Position numbers and translations under genes: made by a program. A stretch of DNA of 64,000 nucleotides from Parus major (lineage: Eukaryota; Chordata; Aves; Passeriformes; Paridae), in the NCBI RefSeq assembly GCF_001522545.3, contig NC_031770.1, forward strand, positions 108,069,664 through 108,133,663. Direction: 5' to 3'. This document shows positions 45,122 to 58,598 of this stretch, one piece after another; within the stretch, counting starts at the first letter, position 1; every line of letters starts with the position of its first letter. Below the pieces are notes generated by a model, which searched no databases, was not told the origin of the DNA, and was given only the letters and a program-made list of their open reading frames with translations.

Positions 45122-48100
45122 GAATCATGTGGACATCTCTGGCATCCCTGACTTGTCTCTTCACAAATAAAGAACGTAAAACCTCTAGAATAGCAGAGTA
45201 AATCTGGAAAGGGGAAGATTATAATATGGAAACACCAAAACCAAGTGGAGATATTTTTTATAACTCTTATCATCTGTTATGATCCCTCTTAGTTGCCTAC
45301 TCTTGTTCCTTAGGTCTTACAATAATACTCAAACTCAAGTATTGTTCAGCTTAGCACAGGAAAAGGCAAAAGATTCCTGAATAAAAGCTGGGATTTTGTG
45401 CTTCATTTCACTCCATTTATCATGTCCCACTCAGTGAGGAGTCACTTTTCATTTTAATCTTTGATACCATTAAGGACAAAAAAAAAGGTATTGAATGTGT
45501 AGCAGTACAAATGATGTTTGATTGCCTCTCATTTGTGTCCAGTCTTCTTCATGCCCCGAGGCAAAGGTGCTCATTCTCCCCTCATCCCTCTGACATACCT
45601 CCAGGCATCAGAAGGCAATACTGTGCTTTGGTTGCTAGAAAATCTCTTTAACACTGAAGTTTTATTTTCTCTAAACCAGACCCTTTTCTGGGAGCCTGGC
45701 TGTACACTTGGTACTGCTTGGAAATATTTCTCTAGGAAAATCAAGTGAAAACACCAGGCTTGAGGCAACCAAACACATTCTATGAATTTTATTTTGTGGT
45801 TTTTTTGTTCCTTCACTGAGGTTTTGTATTATTCCAGCTTTCTGACTTTAGCTTCAAGGTTGTGTAAACCTCAATTCAGCAAAGCAGTCATCTGCTTAAT
45901 TTTTAAACTATACCTACAGTCTGACAAAAGCATGGGCTCAATTGAGGCTTCAGTATTATTGGTAATATAAGTTCTGATTCATCTATTATTTCAAGGATTT
46001 TTTAAAATTTATTGCACATAGGAGAAAAGGAGAGAGGGATGCTTGTAGGACATAAAATGGGATGAAATTAAGATCAGGTTCTTCTCACATTGTAATATTT
46101 GCTCACTGGAAAGTTTTGGAAGTTACTTAAAGACTTCAAACTTAAACAGGATACAGCACTCCATCAATATTTTGGAGCTAGCAGACCTGAGTAAAAAAAA
46201 ATGACAAAATGAAGACAAATTCTAGAAAGGGATATCAGACTTCAGAAAATGAAAACAGTTACACAAGTACCAGTCTTGTTTTTAGTGCTGTGTGCTGCTG
46301 TACTTATATTTGTGACAGTGGTTTCCAGTTTAGGATTAAGCTTCAACCAGGGATTTCTGGTGCATCTCTTGTATCTGCTCTTCTACAGTGACAAAAGGTC
46401 ACAATTGAGATGGTTTTCTTGCTTTTAAGCCAAGCCTCTTCCTCCCATTTATACCCTACCCACCCCTAGATAATTCAGTTCCCTTCATAGCAATTAAATT
46501 CTTAGCTGCTTATTGGTAGAAATATCATACTTTCATCCATGACAGTCACAGGACAGGGGATATGGAAATGTATTTTTCATTAATAAGACACTTCTCTGTC
46601 TCTGGGGGTATTTTTGTTACTTAATATACACAAGGGTGAAAATATAAGATATTGGGCTTTCATGAAGACCCTGAGCTTTTCTTCAAAGCTCTGAGAATGT
46701 GTATAAAATAAGTGGTTTTCTTCAGGCTTCAATTGCAGAATGACTATAGAAGCTGGAGTGCACCTAAGTGATTAAAAGACATCCAGTTCTGTTTTACTAA
46801 TTTGGAATGAATTCCACAGCCAGGAGCTCTGCCTAAGAATTACATGCTTCTAATTTCACATAATTTAAATTCCAATAATGCTAGGAGAAAAATAATAATA
46901 AGTAATAATAATAATAATAAGTAATAATAATAATAATAATAACTAAAAAATCCAATAAAAATAAGAAGAAAAATCACACAATAAATATTTGCATAGGGTT
47001 GCTAACACTGGCTGGTGGGGGAGAGGTTGGTATCCAGCCTGGAGGAATTGTACTAATGCAACATTCCAGGCTGTGTACTGGCACAGGTCAGTCTTAGAAT
47101 GTGTTGATGTGCTGACAGGATTGTCATTTTTGATGGCAAAGAATTGGGACAACAGGAAAAAAATAAGACTCTCCAGAGATCCACATGTGTGAGTTTTACT
47201 GCAGAAGGTGCTAAAACTGCTGGAAGTGAGCAGTCTCTCAGTGCAGAATTATTGCAATGCAAACGGCCTGGAAGTGAGAAACAGTAATTTCATGAGGTAA
47301 TTTTGTCAGTGGTGAAGGGTTTGGGTATTTTTTTTTTTCCTTCCAAGAAGGACAGGTTATTAATATTTACCATCAAGAAAACTCTAGTTCTAATTGGTGT
47401 TTAGATATGATGCTTAAATTACCCTCAGAAGATATAGTGGAGGATTGGAGTGTGGATTAAGTGCTTCTGAGAAAAAGCATTCAGCTGTTTCTGCATCTGT
47501 TAAAAAGAAAGTTAAAACAATCTCACCATTGTGCATAGAGGGTTTTATTATTTTTAAAAAAGAGCAGATGGTACAGAAGGAAGGTATATGCTTGTTGCCA
47601 CGTTAGGAAACTTGGGATTTAATATCCCATGGGGTAGATGAGGCCCATCTTTATCCATAATTTACTACAGTCATATTTAGGCGATAAAAATAGTTAGCTA
47701 GATACAAAAGCGAGAAATTTAAAAGCTCAATAAACAGATAAAAAGCTACTAATTATGGCTCTTTAGTTGAAAGCCATTCATGTGATCAAGAAAGACTAAT
47801 TTTGAGATGTAATTTTATATCCAGTTCCACATCATTAGAAGTAATGAGACATTTTGAGTGCTTAGCCTGATACTTAAAAGAATTGGGGTTTACTGTCGAT
47901 TTTTAAAGGTGCATGATACCATTTCTTTAAAGTGAGATTTTTTTTTTTCTGGAGTCTCAACTTCCATAACAGAAGTAAAAGGTCATTTAACTTTAAAAAG
48001 GAGGGAGAACAATTTCATTAGTAATGCTTTCCAGTGTAAGAGCATGAGTCAAGTTCCAGGATTCCTCTGTATTTCTGTATTATTCATCTTACACAAATGC

Positions 48101-49394
48101 AGAACAGGAGTTAATGATGGCTCAATGCATTTTGCAATTTAGAGACATGACAAATTATAAGATTTGATAAGATAAACAGAAGAGTGAAAGGAGATAGTAT
48201 TGTTTAGCTAGTGAGGAAGTGGTATCAGTATATAAATTACCCAGTCACTAAGAGATTTTTTCCTGTACGAGTCACAGAAGAGTTCTAAGAGTGAAGTGAC
48301 AGTGGGTGATGATGTTCATCTGCTGTTTGATTTTTCCTACCAGAAAAATGCTGCAGGAGATGTGCTGGATTGAATGTTTGGTGTGTGCACAGCAAAGAGT
48401 GGCAAGTGAGGTGGTCCAGGTTGGAATCTGACATTTGATGGGAGATGTGCTGCTGCACAGGAGGAGGGTGTCATGAGGGGAAATGGAAAGCAGCTTCTAA
48501 CACATGTGGCTAAGAGGAAAGTCAAAGTGATGGGTGGAAGAAATGAGCTTGGCAGGGCTCTTATGACTTGATACAAACAAGAAAATGTTGTTTTTCAGAG
48601 CTAGATTCCTCAGTGTTTCTGTGACTTCCAGAGATTGGAATCTTGATGAAGGATAAGGAAGGCTGTTACGTGCCACTAGGATTGTTATCAGGAAAGAAAA
48701 ATATAAAATGCAGTTCTGGAGTGAACAGAGTATCCAGCCTCAGAGATAAAACCTGTGTTACACACCTTGATGATGGTGAGGGACACAGGGTTATTCATGA
48801 ACAGAAATGGAGGATTTGGAGTAGGTAGGAGATGAGGAATTCCAGTTTATTCAAATTCAGCCTGAGCTGGCAGCTTGAGAGCTCTTAGATGGACATAAAA
48901 ATCTAACTAGTGCTGAGTTATTCAGCCTTTATCAGTACTTTAAGGTAAGGAACACTTACAGCCATGTCTGTGAGCAAAGGTTACAATGCAGAGTATTATT
49001 TGCTTCCCCTAATTTATTGCATACTTCCCAATTCATCAAAGCACAATTTCCTTTTAGGTGCTGAAGCAAACCCTTATATTTCTTATTTCTTCATGGAAGG
49101 AATTAATTCCCAGCTTCATAAAGTTTATTTTCAAGGAATTGTGGGTAAAAATTTTCTAATAATGTCTTTTTCCAAAAGAAGGTAATATTTCATGTTAAAG
49201 TGATGTGGGACTATTCAGCTGCCTGAAGTCAGCAGCAACTGTTTGGCTTTAGTACTTGCTAAAATAAATCTCAGGAGTAACCCTAGATACTGGAAGGTTC
49301 TGTGTGTCACCATTAGAACTGAGGCTGATTTTGTAACACCAATGTTAAGGCAATAAAGGGGGACCTTATCCCTGTCTAAAATTCCCTGAAAAAA
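45122..49394 (+). other. Presumed last SUPT3H intron, third part
   Basis: AT-rich; the only clear element is an AAT microsatellite at 46890-46942. No exon or mobile element recognised. The stretch 48330-48580 is open on the - strand for 79 codons but matches nothing I know. Confidence 0.6.
46890..46942. repeat. (AAT)n microsatellite with AGT interruptions
   Basis: About 17 AAT units interrupted twice by AAGT at 46900-46903 and 46919-46922, so three blocks of three, five to six and seven units. Confidence 0.93.
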
Positions 49395-49696
49395 GGCTGT
49401 GTCCAGGTGGGAGTCGGGCTCTTCTCCCAGGTAACAAGTGACAGGAAGGAAATCGCCTCAAAGTACAGCAGGGGAGGTTGAGATTGAACATTGGAAAAAT
49501 TCCTTCGCTGAAGGGCTGCTCAGGCATTGGAGCAAGCTTCCCAGGGCAGGGATGGAATCACCATCCCTGGAAGTGTTGAATAAATGTGTGGATGTGGCAC
49601 TTGAGGACACAGTTCAATGGTGAGTGCTGGGTTAATGGTTGGACACGATGATCTCAGAGGTCTTTTCCTGCCTAAATAATTCCAAGATTATATGAA
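49395..49696 (+). mobile_element. CR1 LINE fragment, about 300 bp
   Basis: Contains gggctcttctcccaggtaac, aagtgacaggaaggaaat, gcaggggaggttgagattga, ccatccctggaagtgttgaa and gttaatggttggacacgatg, with a degraded 3' tail. This is a different, older CR1 subfamily than the copies with TCCAAGGCCAGG. Confidence 0.92.
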
Positions 49697-50514
49697 TGAA
49701 GCTTTACTGGTTGCTCTGAGAAACCCCTTTATGCTGCTGTATTTTATGATATAGGCAGAGTGGCTGGAGCTCTGCATTCATAGTGAGTGTTGTAGGTTTA
49801 GAAAATTTACATCAGAAACTCTTCAACTTTCCATTTCTCCAAAAGTAGTTTATTCAGGGTCTAGTTTCCTTGTCAAATATTTTTGGAGTGAAGTTAATTG
49901 AGGATTGTAAAATAATGAAGAGGACAAGGTAGTGACAAAGGGTTACTGAGTTACCTTTTGATAAATGAAGTGTAAGCAAGTTATTTTCATTCCAGAGAAG
50001 CCAGATGTTAAGTATTTCATCTACAAATTAAGCAAATTTACATTTACAACATTTACAGTCTCTGGGGCTGTATCTTGCAAAGTAGGGATTTTGAAAAAGT
50101 GTCGTGGAGTCTTGAGGAATCACTTGAATGCAATGGGGCCAATCCAGTGCTGTAGCTGAAGGGTCTGAGGCAGTCCTCAGGCAGTCCTTGGGCAGGCAGG
50201 AAGGGGAATAGGAAATAGAAGAGTTTTCTGGTGTACTGGGGCAAATATGGCTAAAATGTGTGCTTGTGTTTTAGTGAGAACCTTAACAATTGGGTGAAAT
50301 ACTAGAAAAGACCAACACAGAGACAGGAGTGTATCAAACTGAAGAACGTGTTATGTAGCCAGTCATTAAGGACCCATAAAAAAGAAAAATCTCATGTCTT
50401 AGGGTTTTTCAGTCCTTGCATGCAAACCTATATGGATATTCAGGGTGGGATTCCTCTGGATAGATAGAAATATTTGTATCTGAGCACAGTGACAAACATC
50501 TGTGAGCACAACGA
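49697..50514 (+). other. Between CR1 copies, no features
   Basis: About 820 bp of AT-rich sequence with nothing recognised. Confidence 0.6.
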
Positions 50515-50692
50515 GACAGGTTGCCCAGAGAAGCTGTGGCTGCCCCATCCCTGGAAGTGTCCAAGGCCAGGTTGGACGGGGCTTGGAGTAACTTGGAATA
50601 GTGGAAGTTGTCCCTGCCAGTGGCAGAGGTTGGAATGAGATGGTTTTTAAGGTCCCTTCCAATACAAACCACTCCATGATTCTATGATTTCC
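50515..50692 (+). mobile_element. CR1 LINE 3' fragment, about 180 bp
   Basis: Begins acaggttgcccagagaagct, then catccctggaagtgtccaag, gccaggttggacggggcttg and finishes ccatgattctatgattt. Close to consensus. Confidence 0.95.
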
Positions 50693-52556
50693 TTTATAGT
50701 CAATTGAGAGGAACAAGCATTTCTGGGCTGTAATTTATCTCTTCCTAAGGTAGCTGTTTAAGAGGGGTCAAATGGACCATGCTGTGGAAGTGCCTTTTTC
50801 TCTACCTTGACAGGATGATGTGTGTGAGGAGTCTTTCTAGTGCAACTTGACATTTAAGCAAGATAAATTCAAACTAGAAATAAGGCATATATATTTATAA
50901 CAGCATAACTAAGTGCTGAAATAACTTAGCCAATGATTGTGACGGATTATCCATGACTGGAAATTTAAAATCAAGAGATGTTTCTGTAAAAGCCATGCTT
51001 AAGTTCAACCACAGCTATTGGTTCTGGAGAGCCAATTCAAGAAAATTGTGTGGGCTGTGTTATGAGTACAGTGAGGTTAGATGGTCCTTTCCATCCTCAA
51101 GAGCTATGAATCATCCTTTGCTGGTGCTTTGGTAAACTGTAAATGTGAAAATCCACTTTGAATGCAGGTCAGCAGCTTATTTGGTTTGAATTCTTGATGT
51201 TCACATTAGTAGTTTCAAAGGAAATAATTCAAAATTTGCCTTCCAAATATAATAATTTCACTTCAGAGTTACCATTTTCAATACCTTTTCATTAGTTTTC
51301 TGTTATACAACATAGTCTTACCTTTTTTTCTAAAAAGAAAAATAAACTACAGAACAATATAACATAAGGTTTTGGAAAGTAGGTATTGATTTTGTAATTT
51401 CTTAATTTGTTTTTAGAAATAAAGTTTTGGTAATTATTCATTAAAACAAGTAGATTAGAAAGAAAAAAAATCACAATTGCTTTTAAAAGCCAATGGAATA
51501 ACATTTTTAGAACCCTCCAAAAGTTTGGGTCATTATTTCTGTATGTGCTATCTCTATACCTTCTTATAAATATTCATATTACTGCTATATTATGAATAAA
51601 ATGGGCTAAATACACCACCTTAATTAGAGTAGTGGAAATAACAAGTTATTTCCATTCTTTGAATGTCTTTGGCAAATTTCCATTGTGTCAACATAATTAA
51701 GATATATTAATATTAATCTGGTAAGTACAGTAACTTTACATAGTGGAAAAATAAAATAAAATAAAATGGACCATGAGAACATTTTTCAATATCAATTTCA
51801 ATTTTAATACTTTATATTCTTGTGAAAAGTTATAAAAATGTGTTATTAGTTTATTACCCCATTAAGAAAACAATGCAGCAACAGATGCTTGTTACCCTGA
51901 TTTTCTCAGTCTGTTTATAGGGATGTTTTATCAAAATGGGTCTTTTAAAAGTTATAAAGATGTAATACTCTCCTAAATTAGGTCATAAATGCCTAATGTG
52001 GAAAACTAATACATTTTATTATTTTTCAAGTATGGGTTTATGTATATTAAAATATGCAGCTGTTAGGAAGTCTGGAGCATGTATAACAGAAACATATTGC
52101 ATTACAAGATGTTAGTGTCTCTCTGAGTATGTACATTCTTTATACACATACCCACACGAGTTTTTGGCACTTGGAAGAGACTACATTAACATTTTGGCTC
52201 AGTATTATTTTTTAATATACATTATTGTTTTATGAATAGATGTAAATGCTGAAAATACTGAGCATGTACATGCATTTTTACTCTGTATTTGCCCAAATCT
52301 TGACAGCAGACACATACACTAATTGAGGAGGTGGATCTGAAGTGCAGGTATGAACAACATTCTGCTCCAAAATCAGCAATCCTGTGCTGTGTTTCTGCAC
52401 AAATGGTAGGAATTTCTGTACAAGGAGCAGTAATGTCTTAGTTTAAACCTCATTTTGTCTTCATGCTAAGCATGCTGGAATGGATTTGTAGTAGCAGAGG
52501 AGAAGTTGAAGCACCTGCTTTTTGAGGGTAGCATAGTGACCATGGCTGCTTTAGGA
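50693..52556 (+). other. AT-rich stretch between CR1 copies
   Basis: Strongly AT-rich, with (AAAAT)n at 51747-51767. The part 51500-52300 is non-repetitive with many TAAT/ATTA cores. No exon recognised. Confidence 0.55.
51747..51767. repeat. (AAAAT)n microsatellite
   Basis: About four 5-bp units. Confidence 0.9.
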
Positions 52557-53039
52557 AATCATAAAATCCCAGAATGGTTCAGGTTGGAGGGACCACAGTG
52601 AATCATCTACTCCCACCTTCCTGCTCAAGCAGAATTACCCAGAGCACAGGTCATGGGCGAGTGTCCAGGCAGTTCTGGAATATCTCCAGTGAGGAGACTC
52701 CACACCCTCTCTGGACAATCTGTTCAGTGCTTGGTCACTGCACAGGGAAGAAGTTCTTCCTCCTGTTCAGGTGGAACTTGCTGGGATCAATCCCTGCCCG
52801 TTCCTCTGGTGCCATTGCTGGATCCCCATGGAGCAGAGCCTGGGCCCTGCTCTGAGCCCTCCCTGCTCACAGGGACACCCAGGGATGAGGTTCCCTCTCA
52901 GCTGGGGCTCCCCTCGAGGCTGAACAGCCCCAGCCCCCTCAGCCTTTCCTGGGCAGGGAGATGCTCCAGTCCCTCCATCATCTTTGTCACTGGGCACTGC
53001 ACCCATTCCAGGAGCTCCAGGTCTCTCTGGTCCTGAGGA
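52557..53039 (-). mobile_element. CR1 LINE fragment, about 480 bp, second subfamily
   Basis: Reversed tail aaatcataaaatcccagaat, then accttcctgctcaagcagaa, ggaagaagttcttcctcctg, aacagccccagccccctcag and gggagatgctccagtccctc, to the gaggagccca segment. The longest well-preserved CR1 here. Large open frames on both strands (for example 52653-53036) belong to it and do not encode a cell gene. Confidence 0.95.
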
Positions 53040-53065
53040 GCCCAGAAATGGTGCAACCAGAAGAT

Positions 53066-53102
53066 TTTTTCCAACTTAAATGATTCTGTGATTCTGTGAT
53101 TT
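53066..53102 (+). mobile_element. CR1 3' tail in opposite orientation
   Basis: ttttttccaacttaaatgat followed by two TTCTGTGA repeats is a CR1 3' end on the + strand, only about 26 bp past the end of a - strand CR1. Confidence 0.85.
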
Positions 53103-53427
53103 ACAAAGTTTCCCATAATTTGAAGTGGATAGACCAGTTGTCAAAGATGTTACTGAACCTCAGACTCCATATCTCCACTGATGGAAGTCTTTAATGGTCA
53201 CAGAAATGTGCATAAAGTGTAGACCAAATGTGTGGCAATGATGGGAGTGAATTAATAGAGGCCTGTTTCACATACACACATACCCCCCTCCCTGAATAAT
53301 TTATCTATATGGGAAATTCTGTGGATGATATTATTTTGGTATAGGAGGGAGACAGGACTGCATAGGCTTTTTCATGTTTTATTCTAATTATTGTGGCATT
53401 GTTTGGCCATTTGTCTGAGTGGATGCA

Positions 53428-53502
53428 TCCCTTAGCAACCTGTTCAGGTGGGATTAGACAATCTCTAGAGGGGCCTTCCAGCCCCAGTGAGTCTGAGATT
53501 CA
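53428..53502 (+). mobile_element. Degraded CR1 3' tail
   Basis: gggattagacaatctctaga, ggggccttccagccccagtg and agtctgagattc resemble the 3' end of the second CR1 subfamily (actagatgacctctagaggtcccttccagccc type). Diverged. Confidence 0.65.
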
Positions 53503-55240
53503 CAATGTTGTTGGGTGCCTATTTAGGGACTGTGTAAATTCAGATTTTCTGACCATTTTTCTCACCATTCCCTGAGTTCAAGACCTGCATTCCAAAGGCT
53601 TTATAGATGTACCCATTATAGTCAAAATCATGCTGTAGCATATTTTTCTTCCTTCTAACCATGTTAGGAATTGCAGATGGAGCCTGTATGCCATGTAGTT
53701 TTGATTAACCTAATTGGTCCCAGTATCTGTGCTGCCAGCCACCAAAGTGTTGATAGGACTTCTCTGGAAGCTCAGCCAGTCTGTCATCATCTGGTCTCAA
53801 AATGTTCTGAGGATGATCCTCTCCTTCCAGAACTTTAGGTTTTTATGGAGCCTGAAATTCAAACCAATGTGCAAAAGGCTGAATTTGCTGTCACATTCTA
53901 CTTCTCAAGTTACTCAAGTGTCCTGGATGTCATTCACATTTATGAATTAGATTCTATAAAGGCAGCACAAAATATTCCATGATTTCAATACCAGGGATCC
54001 ATTAGCAGCGAGGAGTTTAGTTGGCCCTTCTGCAGAAGTTTGTGCTTCAGAAAAGGCCAGTCAGAAAATAGCCTTTACAAAACTAAAAGCTAGAGATTTG
54101 TTTTTCTGAGAGAGTTTCATAGGAAAACGAGCCTTTACAAAACTAAAAGCTGGAGAAGTTTTTCTGAGAAGGTTTCATATGAGATTGTTGTTCCTAGTGG
54201 CAAGATATGCCTGTTTTTGCCCTAAAACCCGATAACGTATCTTATGAACTGTGCCTTGTTGAGGCACTTTCTTAATTTAGCACCGACTCAAAGTGTTCAT
54301 AACAAAGTGGAGCAAGCCCTGGTAAACAGTTATTTTATGGCTTCAAGGTTATTTTTTGAGATACTATTTCCGGGATTAAATATTTCAGGACCAATTTGGT
54401 TATCTGCTTGTCGCTTCTTTCTAAACCAAACTAAAAGACTTTAACACTTAGTTGTGCACTTTCCTGGGTAGTTTGTTAATAAAATACAACTTGTGTGTCT
54501 CCTTCCCAGAAAAATCTATTAAAAAAATTAAAAATTTTAATTATGACTCATTACTATTGCTACTATTATTAATGATTCTGTCTGAACATTGTTTTTCTCT
54601 GCTGCAAAGCCAGGTTAATTTTGGCCCTTTGCACTCTCCTAATGCCAGTGCTAGGACTGTCAGAGAATGCTGAAAATGGGACTTTAACTATATGGTGTGT
54701 TGTTTATCCTGCAAAGGCATGTGACACATCCCCAGGTGGTGCAGAGAGCAGTGTTCCAAACTGGACCAGGCTGCAGGGACACCCAGCTGCTGTCACCCCG
54801 CAGGGACCAGATGTCTCCTGGTGCAGGAGGACACTGCTGCAGCTCATTTAAATCTCACATATGTTTATTAATACAGCAATATTTGGGGGTTGGTGAGTAT
54901 TGTGGAATGCACTTGCAGAGGATGCAGTCCACTGCCTCAGCTTTAATATACTGTGGTGGTGAGGTCTTAGCAAGCACAAGAATGGTTCTCTGAATCCTCA
55001 TTATAACCTCAGATTTTATAAATGTAATGATTTTGTCACCCTCCATACGAATGAAAGGTGTTTGCTTTTCTGAGCTGTTCACTTTACAGTTTGTAAGGAG
55101 TATAAATTCAGAACAGTTCATAATCTGGGACCTGAATTCCTCCTGTTTGTAAAAATATATCAGTGCAGTCTTATTTCCATATGAAGAACTCCTGTCTTTA
55201 AGGTGTAGCAAGATGGGAAGGCTGTTTGTAAAGTCTAGAA
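53503..55240 (+). other. Between CR1 copies, with a local tandem duplication
   Basis: Includes a two-copy 60-bp tandem duplication at 54070-54187 and a GC-richer patch at 54720-54850 that I cannot assign. Confidence 0.6.
54070..54187. repeat. Two-copy tandem duplication, period about 60 bp
   Basis: Both copies (starting 54070 and 54130) begin AGCCTTTACAAAACTAAAAG and continue CT-GGAGA/TAGAGA, TTTTTCTGAGA and GTTTCATA. They differ by a few substitutions and a short indel in the middle. Confidence 0.93.
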
Positions 55241-55433
55241 TTACAGAATAATGTAATGGTTTGGGTTTGAAGGGACTGTAAAGATCATCTCATTCCAACC
55301 CCCCTCCATGGGCAGGGACAATTTCCACTGTCCCAGGTTGCTCCAAGCCCTGTCCAACCTGGCCTTGGGCATTTCCAGGGATGCAGGGGTAGCTTCTCTG
55401 GGTACCCTGTGCCAGGGCCTCAGCAGCCTCACT
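55241..55433 (-). mobile_element. CR1 LINE 3' fragment, about 190 bp
   Basis: Reversed tail attacagaataatgtaatgg, then ttgggtttgaagggactgta, ttccaacccccctccatggg and gtaccctgtgccagggcctc, ending at cagcctcac. Confidence 0.95.
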
Positions 55434-57039
55434 TCTGTGTAACTTCTGTGTAATACCTAAACTAAACCTGCCCTCTGTCAGTCATTGAAAAAACAGGAAC
55501 TACAATTCCAGGAGTTTCCATTAACAGTCTGATCTGCTGACAACTGGCTTGATATTTAAAGGGAAACAGTAATAATGTATCATTTGAGGAAAGTGTTCAT
55601 GATTAGCCCCTTTTTTTTTCAGCAAGCTCAACTTCTTAGGGCTAACAGGGTTCAAATAACATCTATAACCAAATAAATTCTGGAGTTTCATGTGGTTAAA
55701 ATAAAGAGGTTCAGATTTTCCAGAAAAATGAGTTTGGATTTCATTTTGCCAAATGCAGGCATGTAGGAGAGGGCACTTTCAGAGCTGCACATCCTTCTAA
55801 ACAAGATATTTCTCAGCACTGGCTGTAAGTGGGGGGGGGGTGATTTAGTTCAGACTGAGAGAAGTCTGTAGTCAAAACAAAAGAAAAACAACATTACTTT
55901 ATATCAATGCACATTAAATAAATGAAAAAATTTTGGGTTGTCTTTCTTTTATTTGATATAGAAGGTGATGTTAGCACTTTAAGGTGTTAGTGATAGGATG
56001 GTTAGATACAGTACAAATTTTGTTTTATGAAGCCTAAATTATTAATAATGCAAGGCATTTTTATATTTAGAACACTATTTTCTGATTTTTGTTTCATATC
56101 TCAGTGTTTATAAATAATTTGAAAAGTGAGTTTGGTATCTGTTATGGCTCTGCATTTGCTTACCAATTTTATAATCCTGTTTTGTTAATTACAGGAATAT
56201 ATTTCCTTTCATTCAAATTGCAGTTATAGGAGCTCTCACTTACAAAAGTAATTAGTAAATTAGTAAAAATACTTTTAGGTAAAAGTTTATTTTTTTCTAT
56301 TGGGCTTTTCCATCTCATCTTAGTAGCAACTGTTGCGTATGGTACACAGAATTTTTTGTTTCTAAGTATTTCATATGGATTCTTTTAATTTTTTTATGTA
56401 ATGTTATTACATCCAAGGCCTTTAAACAAGTTATATGTCAAGAATTAGACAGAATAATATATTTAAAAAGGAGAAAGAAAAATTAGATAGTATGTTTTAT
56501 AGGAATTGAATTGTATTATGGCTTGACAGATACTTACTTGCACAGCAACTGCCCAAATATAGAAAAATGTGGTATTTGAAAATCCATGGTACAGTTGGTG
56601 ATTTCTCTCATTTGTTGTCAGATTTGTTAAAATCACACCCCAAGGTGTTTAGTTACAACCTGAAGCCTCACTGAGCTGAGCAGAGTATGAATGCAGCTCT
56701 CATCTGAGCTGTGTGAAGTGGGTTAAAAGGAGAAATACTTGGTTGGAGCTGGCAAGGATGTTGATGGAGAGGGAGGCTCTGGCAGAAGAGAGGAGCAAGC
56801 AGTCTGAAGACAGGTGTAAGCACTATTGATACACATGTGACTAGCTGAGGCCAGCACAGAAACTACCTAAAAATAGATGAATAGAAGAAGACTGAATTAT
56901 TGTAGACCCCAGAGGAAAAAAAATGAGGAAGCAAGTTTTTTAAGGGGAAATCCTAAAGGGATGATAAACAGTGGATGGTGAGTGGGGGAGAGGAGACACT
57001 CATGGTTGCAAAAGGAGGCTGGGGTTTTAAGGATGCAGA
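55434..57039 (+). other. Between CR1 copies
   Basis: AT-rich with a run of ten G bases at 55831-55840. The part 55900-56330 is non-repetitive and AT-rich. No gene recognised. Confidence 0.6.
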
Positions 57040-57375
57040 ATAGTTTTGTGTTGGAAAGATTAAGCTTCAAAGATAATCTTTAAAGGTTATCTAGTCCAGA
57101 CTTCCTGCAATGAGCAGGGACACCTTCCACTATAGGAAGTGTTGCTCAGGTTGCTGTGAGCCCTTTCACACCTGACCCTGGGTGTTTACAGGGATGGATC
57201 ATCCACCATCTTTCTGGACAACCTGTGACAATGTTTCATTAGCTTCATTGTGAAAAACTTCCGCCTTATATCTAATCTAAATCGAACCTCTTTTACTTTA
57301 AAACAAATAGTTAAGTTTGTTTTGTCCTATCACTTTTCCTATCACAACAGGCTCCCATAAAAAATATGTTCCCAT
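57040..57375 (-). mobile_element. Old CR1 LINE fragment, about 330 bp
   Basis: Diverged reversed CR1: ttttgtgttggaaagattaa, ctagtccagacttcctgcaa, gagcagggacaccttccact, aacttccgccttatatctaa and cctatcacttttcctatcac. The 3' tail repeats are lost. Confidence 0.8.
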
Positions 57376-58187
57376 ATATAACTGACCATATCTAAAGCAG
57401 CTGAATACTGTGAATAAAACTTACTAAATACACAGTCAAACTTTTGAGTTTTATACACATAGTAAAAGTATGACATTGTGTAATAGCTGTAAGACAACCC
57501 AGAGGATTTCCAAGGGATTATTGCATGTCTCAGGTATTTTAACTCATCCAGCCTTTTGGCTTCATGCCTTAAAATGCTACCAGAGACATGTTATAATTGT
57601 CCAGAAATGCCCTGCCTGTTGTGAATTACAGCTTAAACCAAAGTATTTAGCACTTTATACATATACTCAAAATAGACAATTTAACCAGATTATGTGATGT
57701 GCACGTTTTAAAATAAAAAAAATAAAATAAATCTAAATATGAAGTTCAATATGCTCTTCCACAAGCCAGAAAGAGAATTTGCCTACCCATCCAGAATAGC
57801 TCCAAAAACTCCTTGGTAGCTTGCAATGTCATTTGCTTCTGTGTATAGTGAATCTTACTGTCATGATCTTTGACTTTATTTTCTTTTCCCTTCTTTTTTG
57901 GATTTGATTATTCAGTATGGTATTGCATCTCAGAAATGCCTCTTATGATTTGAGACACTCAAATATGGGATGTGAATATAACAGTGAAGTGTAAAGAATG
58001 TCACTTAGAGCATTTGAAGAACAGAAAATGGAAGAATAAATAATGACTAAAAGTCTACCACCATCACTGTGATTTTTCTCTAAGTTACACTTCCCAGGAA
58101 GTGGTTTTCCTGTAACAGAACTCTGTCTGATCTAGGTACTCATGTATTAAACTTTCTCAGTGATAAGATGAAATAATGCAAAGATGC
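57376..58187 (+). other. Between CR1 copies, no features
   Basis: AT-rich, with an A/T-rich low-complexity stretch near 57709-57732. Nothing else recognised. Confidence 0.6.
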
Positions 58188-58598
58188 AAGGAGTCTGGAA
58201 CATCTCTTATGAGGAGAGACTGCAGGAGCTAGGCCTGAATGGTCTGGAGAAGACTGGGAGGGATCTCAACAACCTGTATAAATATCTCCAAGGGGGTGTC
58301 AGAGGATGGTGCCAGACTCTTTTCAGTGGTGCCCAGTAACAGGATGGGCAGCAATGGCCATAAAGTGAAGCACAAGAAGTTTCACTTCCAACCTGAGGAA
58401 GAACTTCTTTCCACTAAGGATGGCAGAGCGCTGGGACAGCTGCCTAGGGAGGTTGTGGAGTCTCCCTTTGGAAACATTCCAAACACACCTGGACAAGTTC
58501 CTGTGTCACCTGCTCCAGGTGACCCTGCCTTGGCAGGGATGTTGGACTGGATGTTCTCCAGAGGTTCCTTCCATCCCTAACAGCTCTGATTCTGTGAA
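58188..58598 (+). mobile_element. CR1 LINE fragment, about 410 bp, second subfamily
   Basis: Contains ctcttatgaggagagactgc, gactgggagggatctcaaca, gaggaagaacttctttccac, cattccaaacacacctggac and gttggactggatgttctcca, ending ctgattctgtgaaatg. Open frames at 58239-58683 start inside it and derive from it. Confidence 0.93.

Noticed and set aside
52653..53036. 127-codon open frame and opposite-strand frames
   Set aside because: Entirely inside a non-autonomous CR1 fragment.
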